Shown piece by piece: positions 61,801 through 64,000 of a DNA stretch of 64,000 nucleotides; position 1 is the stretch's first letter; each line of letters begins with the position of its first letter. This stretch comes from Mesostigma viride (lineage: Eukaryota; Streptophyta; Mesostigmatophyceae; Mesostigmatales; Mesostigmataceae). The translations under genes and the position numbers were made by a program. Below the pieces are notes generated by a model. It made no database searches. It was given only the letters and a program-made list of their open reading frames with translations, and had not been told where the DNA came from. The DNA is taken from positions 5,355,414 through 5,419,413 of the forward strand of contig RPFO01000175.1 in the NCBI GenBank assembly GCA_009746045.1. Direction: 5' to 3'.

Positions 61801-64000
61801 CCATGGACCAGGCGCTCTCCTCCGCCGTGCCCCAGATCTATGCGCACCTGACGTCGTTGCTCGGGCGCGAAGAAGACATGGAGGTGGTCAGGGCGCTGCT
61901 GGAAGGGAGCCCCTGGGTGTGGGTGGGTGACCGTTTTGCCTCCGCCTCAGAAGTCGGGTTCGAGGGCCCGTTAAACCTGGCGCCGTACCTCCACGTGGTC
62001 CCCTCGGACCTGGCCTGCTTTTCCGAGCTATTTGTCGCGCTGGGCGTCAAGCGCACGCTCTCCGCGGACGACTTTGCGGGCGTTCTGGCCCGTATGGCGC
62101 ACGCCAGCAACGGGAAACCGCTCGACGCCACCCAGCTCTCCGTCACCGTGTGGCTCATCCAGCACATCGCGGACGCCAAGTGGACCGTGGAGACACTGTT
62201 TGTGCCGGACGCCAGTGGTATCCTCGCCCCCGCGGGGTCCCTGGTTTACAACGACGCGCCCTGGCTGCCGCCCGAGCTGTGGGCGCCTGCTGCAGGGACC
62301 CAGGGCGGCGCCGACAATGATGGTGATATGACCACAAGGGTGGCTGTGGGTGATGGGGGAAGAGCCGCCGACGAGAAAGACCCCGCGGGTCAAAAGGGCA
62401 TCGGCGGCGGAACAGGTGGGGGGTCCAAGGTGGCAAGCACAGGAGGGTCGAAACTAGCGAGCGCTTCCAAGGAGAAAGGGGATGCGGGAAGGAAGGCGTA
62501 TAGTGGGTCAGGTGGCAAGCCCCCAGCCGCACGTCGGCGTTTTGTGAACCCCAAGATCTCCACGGACGTCGCCGACAAGGTGGGCGTCAAGTCCCTCCGC
62601 CGCCTCCTGCTCGCCGAGTCCTCCGCCGGGATGGACGTGGTCCTCAGCATGAGCGCCGTGCCGCCGGGGCTAGGCTCAGCCGCGGGGTCCAGGGCGGTGG
62701 GCCAGGGAATCGGGGAGAGCGGTGGCGTGGTGGAGGCGTTTGGTCAGCACGAGGCGTTGACGACGCGCCTCCGTCACATTTTGGAGTTGTACGCGGATGG
62801 GCCGGGGATCTTATCAGAACTGATCCAGAACGCAGACGATGCGGGCGCCAGCAGAGTCGACCTGTGCCTCGACCACAGCGTGTTCGGCTCGTCGTCGGTG
62901 CTCGGCCCTCGCATGGCGGACTGGCAGGGGCCTGCGCTGTACTGCCACAATGACTCGGTGTTTACGGCGCGGGACTTAGCAAACATTTCGCGCATCGGCC
63001 AGGACAGCAAGCTGGCGCGGCCGTCAGCAACAGGTCGGTTCGGGCTCGGGATCAACGCGCTGTACCACGTCACGGATCTGCTCAGCTTTGTGAGCGGGGA
63101 CGCGCTGGTGATTTTTGACCCTCACGCAAAGTACCTTCCCGGGGCAACACCCGCGCAGCCCGGGCTAAAAATAGCGTTTGTCGGCCGCGACTTGCCCTCG
63201 CAGTTCCCCGACCAGTTTGCCCCCTACGAGCTGTTCGGGTGCGACATGCGGCAGCATTACGACGGGACGCTGTTCAGGTTCCCACTCCGGGGCGCGGGAC
63301 CCGCGCGCGCGAGTGACATCAAGCAGGAGGCCTACAGCGTCGCGGACGTCATGGCGCTGTTCGAGAAGTTCCGCCAGCTGGCGCCCGTCACCCTCGTGTT
63401 CCTCAAGAATGTGGGCGCGATCGCGGTGCATGTCCGTGAGCGGCCCGACCAGGCGCCGCGGTTGCTATATGAGGTCTCCCGGGGCCCCGTACGGCCCAGC
63501 AGGCTCGCGGCGGCGCGTGGCTTGCTCTCGCCGACCCGGTTCCCGTTCCTCACTTCTGCCGACGGAGGCGCCACCGGTCCTTCTCACTGGGTATTTGGCA
63601 CCCTGAGCGGCAGCAGGGCCGGTGTAAATAACAATGGTTCGAATGCTACTGGTCTTAGGGGGGACGTCAATAGGGACGAGTTCCTCTCGGGCGACCCCCA
63701 GGCCCCCGTGCGGCTCTTCGTGTGCGGCGACAGGACCCACGAGGTGGACCGTGACAGTCTGTACCGCCGGCTGCGGTCGGCGCGCGATGGCGCGCTGCCA
63801 GCTGGCGCCGGGCTGATGGAGATCGTGGAGAGGGGCTATGAGGAGGGGGTAGAGGGGGCCAGTGCGGCTAGGGGTAAAGATCGCGTCCCCATGGTCACGG
63901 GTCCACCGAACACTGCCACGGGGGGTCCTCCTGCCACAAGGAGCATGGATACCAGCGGCAACGGCAATAGCAGTGGTAGTCGCGATTACACTGATAGTAG
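52655..64000 (+). CDS. Sacsin-like protein with Hsp90-type ATPase repeats (partial, runs off the window)
   Basis: Six exons with consistent phases: 52655-52702, 52827-52892, 53989-54215, 54790-56419, 56949-59672, 60684 to beyond 64000; about 2670 residues so far. ATG 52655 (CAAGATGGCG) starts directly before the first sacsin repeat, so no ubiquitin-like domain precedes it. Sacsins are giant chaperone-like proteins whose SRR modules carry a GHKL/Hsp90 ATP-binding fold; in animals they guard cytoskeleton and mitochondria. Two SRR modules are seen, starting at residues about 17 and about 2250. Long Gly/Ser-rich inserts interrupt the conserved blocks, as is common in algal proteins. A J domain or HEPN domain would lie beyond the window. 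Confidence 0.9.
53989..54215 (+). CDS. Sacsin-like gene, exon 3: ATP-binding N-box
   Basis: Begins ELIQNADDAGATRV, where E and N are the Hsp90-type catalytic and Mg-binding positions. Then LLVHNNRAFTEDDF and ISHVGNSKK, ending RFG in phase 2. Preceded by a 1.1 kb intron with a pyrimidine-rich 3' part. Confidence 0.9.
54216..54789 (+). other. Sacsin-like intron 3 with decayed copies of exon 3's end
   Basis: 54308-54350 repeats GGGCAACAGCAAGAA and GCATGGAAGACGGGG of exon 3. 54490-54520 repeats the exon end plus donor (CGGTTTGGGTGCTTGAAG). Confidence 0.75.
54790..56419 (+). CDS. Sacsin-like gene, exon 4: rest of the first ATPase, with low-complexity insert
   Basis: Starts VGFSSVYHLTDLPSFVSG (G-box region), FDPHCQYLP, then FGCDMRQHYEGTLFRFPLR. 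About 150 residues of Gly/Ser/Ala/Glu-rich insert follow. Then DIRSLLAEFKSELVSCMLFL and, after another Gly-rich insert, the region up to LLPWGATAARV. Ends phase 0 at AAG. Confidence 0.9.
56949..59672 (+). CDS. Sacsin-like gene, exon 5: core after the first ATPase
   Basis: Opens VGSFGRAFCFLPLPLRTGLP, HVNAYFELSSDRRGIWYG, then RSDWNVCLLEDVVAPAYARL, strongly conserved sacsin signatures. Gln-rich (around 57660-57740) and Gly/Ala-rich inserts separate further helical blocks (WKYLAASCDDLSLLQGWPLL). Confidence 0.9.
59673..60683 (+). other. Sacsin-like intron 5 with splice-junction-like repeats
   Basis: 1011 bp. The exon-intron junction TTGCAG/GTAATGG recurs in degraded form about seven times to 60000. 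Perfect CAG/GTAA copies lie at 59809-59815, 59905-59911 and 59958-59964. Farther on, a 39 bp unit (GCACGGCTTGCCTGGTGTTA) is repeated three times at 60418-60533. Confidence 0.75.
60684..64000 (+). CDS. Sacsin-like gene, exon 6: linker and second ATPase repeat
   Basis: Frame open from 60684 (AARLVESLSASGDHDAAW) to the window end with no stop. After a conserved helical stretch and Gly-rich linker comes the second SRR at 62760: LTTRLRHILELYADGPGILS, ELIQNADDAGASRVDLCLD, ISRIGQDSK, TGRFGLGINALYHVTDLLSF, FDPHAKYLPG, FGCDMRQHYDGTLFRFPLR. Catalytic E and N are kept. Confidence 0.9.

Overview
This is eukaryotic nuclear DNA, most likely from a flagellated alga. Genes have GT-AG introns, coding exons are GC-rich, and large parts of the window are simple repeats and nested retroelements. 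A TEX9-like coiled-coil gene (a family linked to cilia and centrosomes) and a long sacsin-like chaperone gene fit a green-algal-type genome. I cannot name the species.

Layout. Positions 1-12.1 kb hold a decayed hAT transposase gene (+ strand, BED-finger and DUF659 type). It is split by a 9.5 kb Ty3/gypsy-like retroelement on the - strand. That retroelement carries gag, then a polyprotein with protease, a C5-cytosine DNA methyltransferase, reverse transcriptase, RNase H, integrase and a terminal PHD finger. From 12.1 to 22.6 kb there are minisatellites, LINE-derived pieces, an 870 bp pentanucleotide array, a tandem tRNA-like repeat insertion and a GC-rich palindromic repeat cluster. A single-exon LRR gene sits at 22.7-23.7 kb. 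From 25.3 to 38.6 kb there is a TCCC tract, a second tRNA-like dimer insertion, a LINE with ORF1 and ORF2 interrupted by a 1.3 kb non-autonomous hAT element, and two ORF1-only LINE derivatives. From 38.8 to about 50.7 kb lies a minus-strand multi-exon TEX9-like gene with repeat-filled introns. From 52.7 kb to the window end is a plus-strand sacsin-like gene (six exons seen, open at the end).

How the parts relate. The mobile elements are nested: gypsy in hAT, non-autonomous hAT in LINE, tRNA-like dimer beside a LINE relic. The LINE-related copies share a leader hairpin. Most 3' ends carry a short stem with a CAAC loop followed by a 4-5 bp tandem repeat. The most striking system is the retrotransposon that combines a DNA-methylation enzyme with a histone-reading finger. 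The second is the tandem tRNA-like repeat that moved as a dimer or partial trimer with target-site duplications.

Several coding regions contain single-base frameshifts, often in C or G runs. Some may be assembly errors, so 'pseudogene' labels for those copies are provisional.
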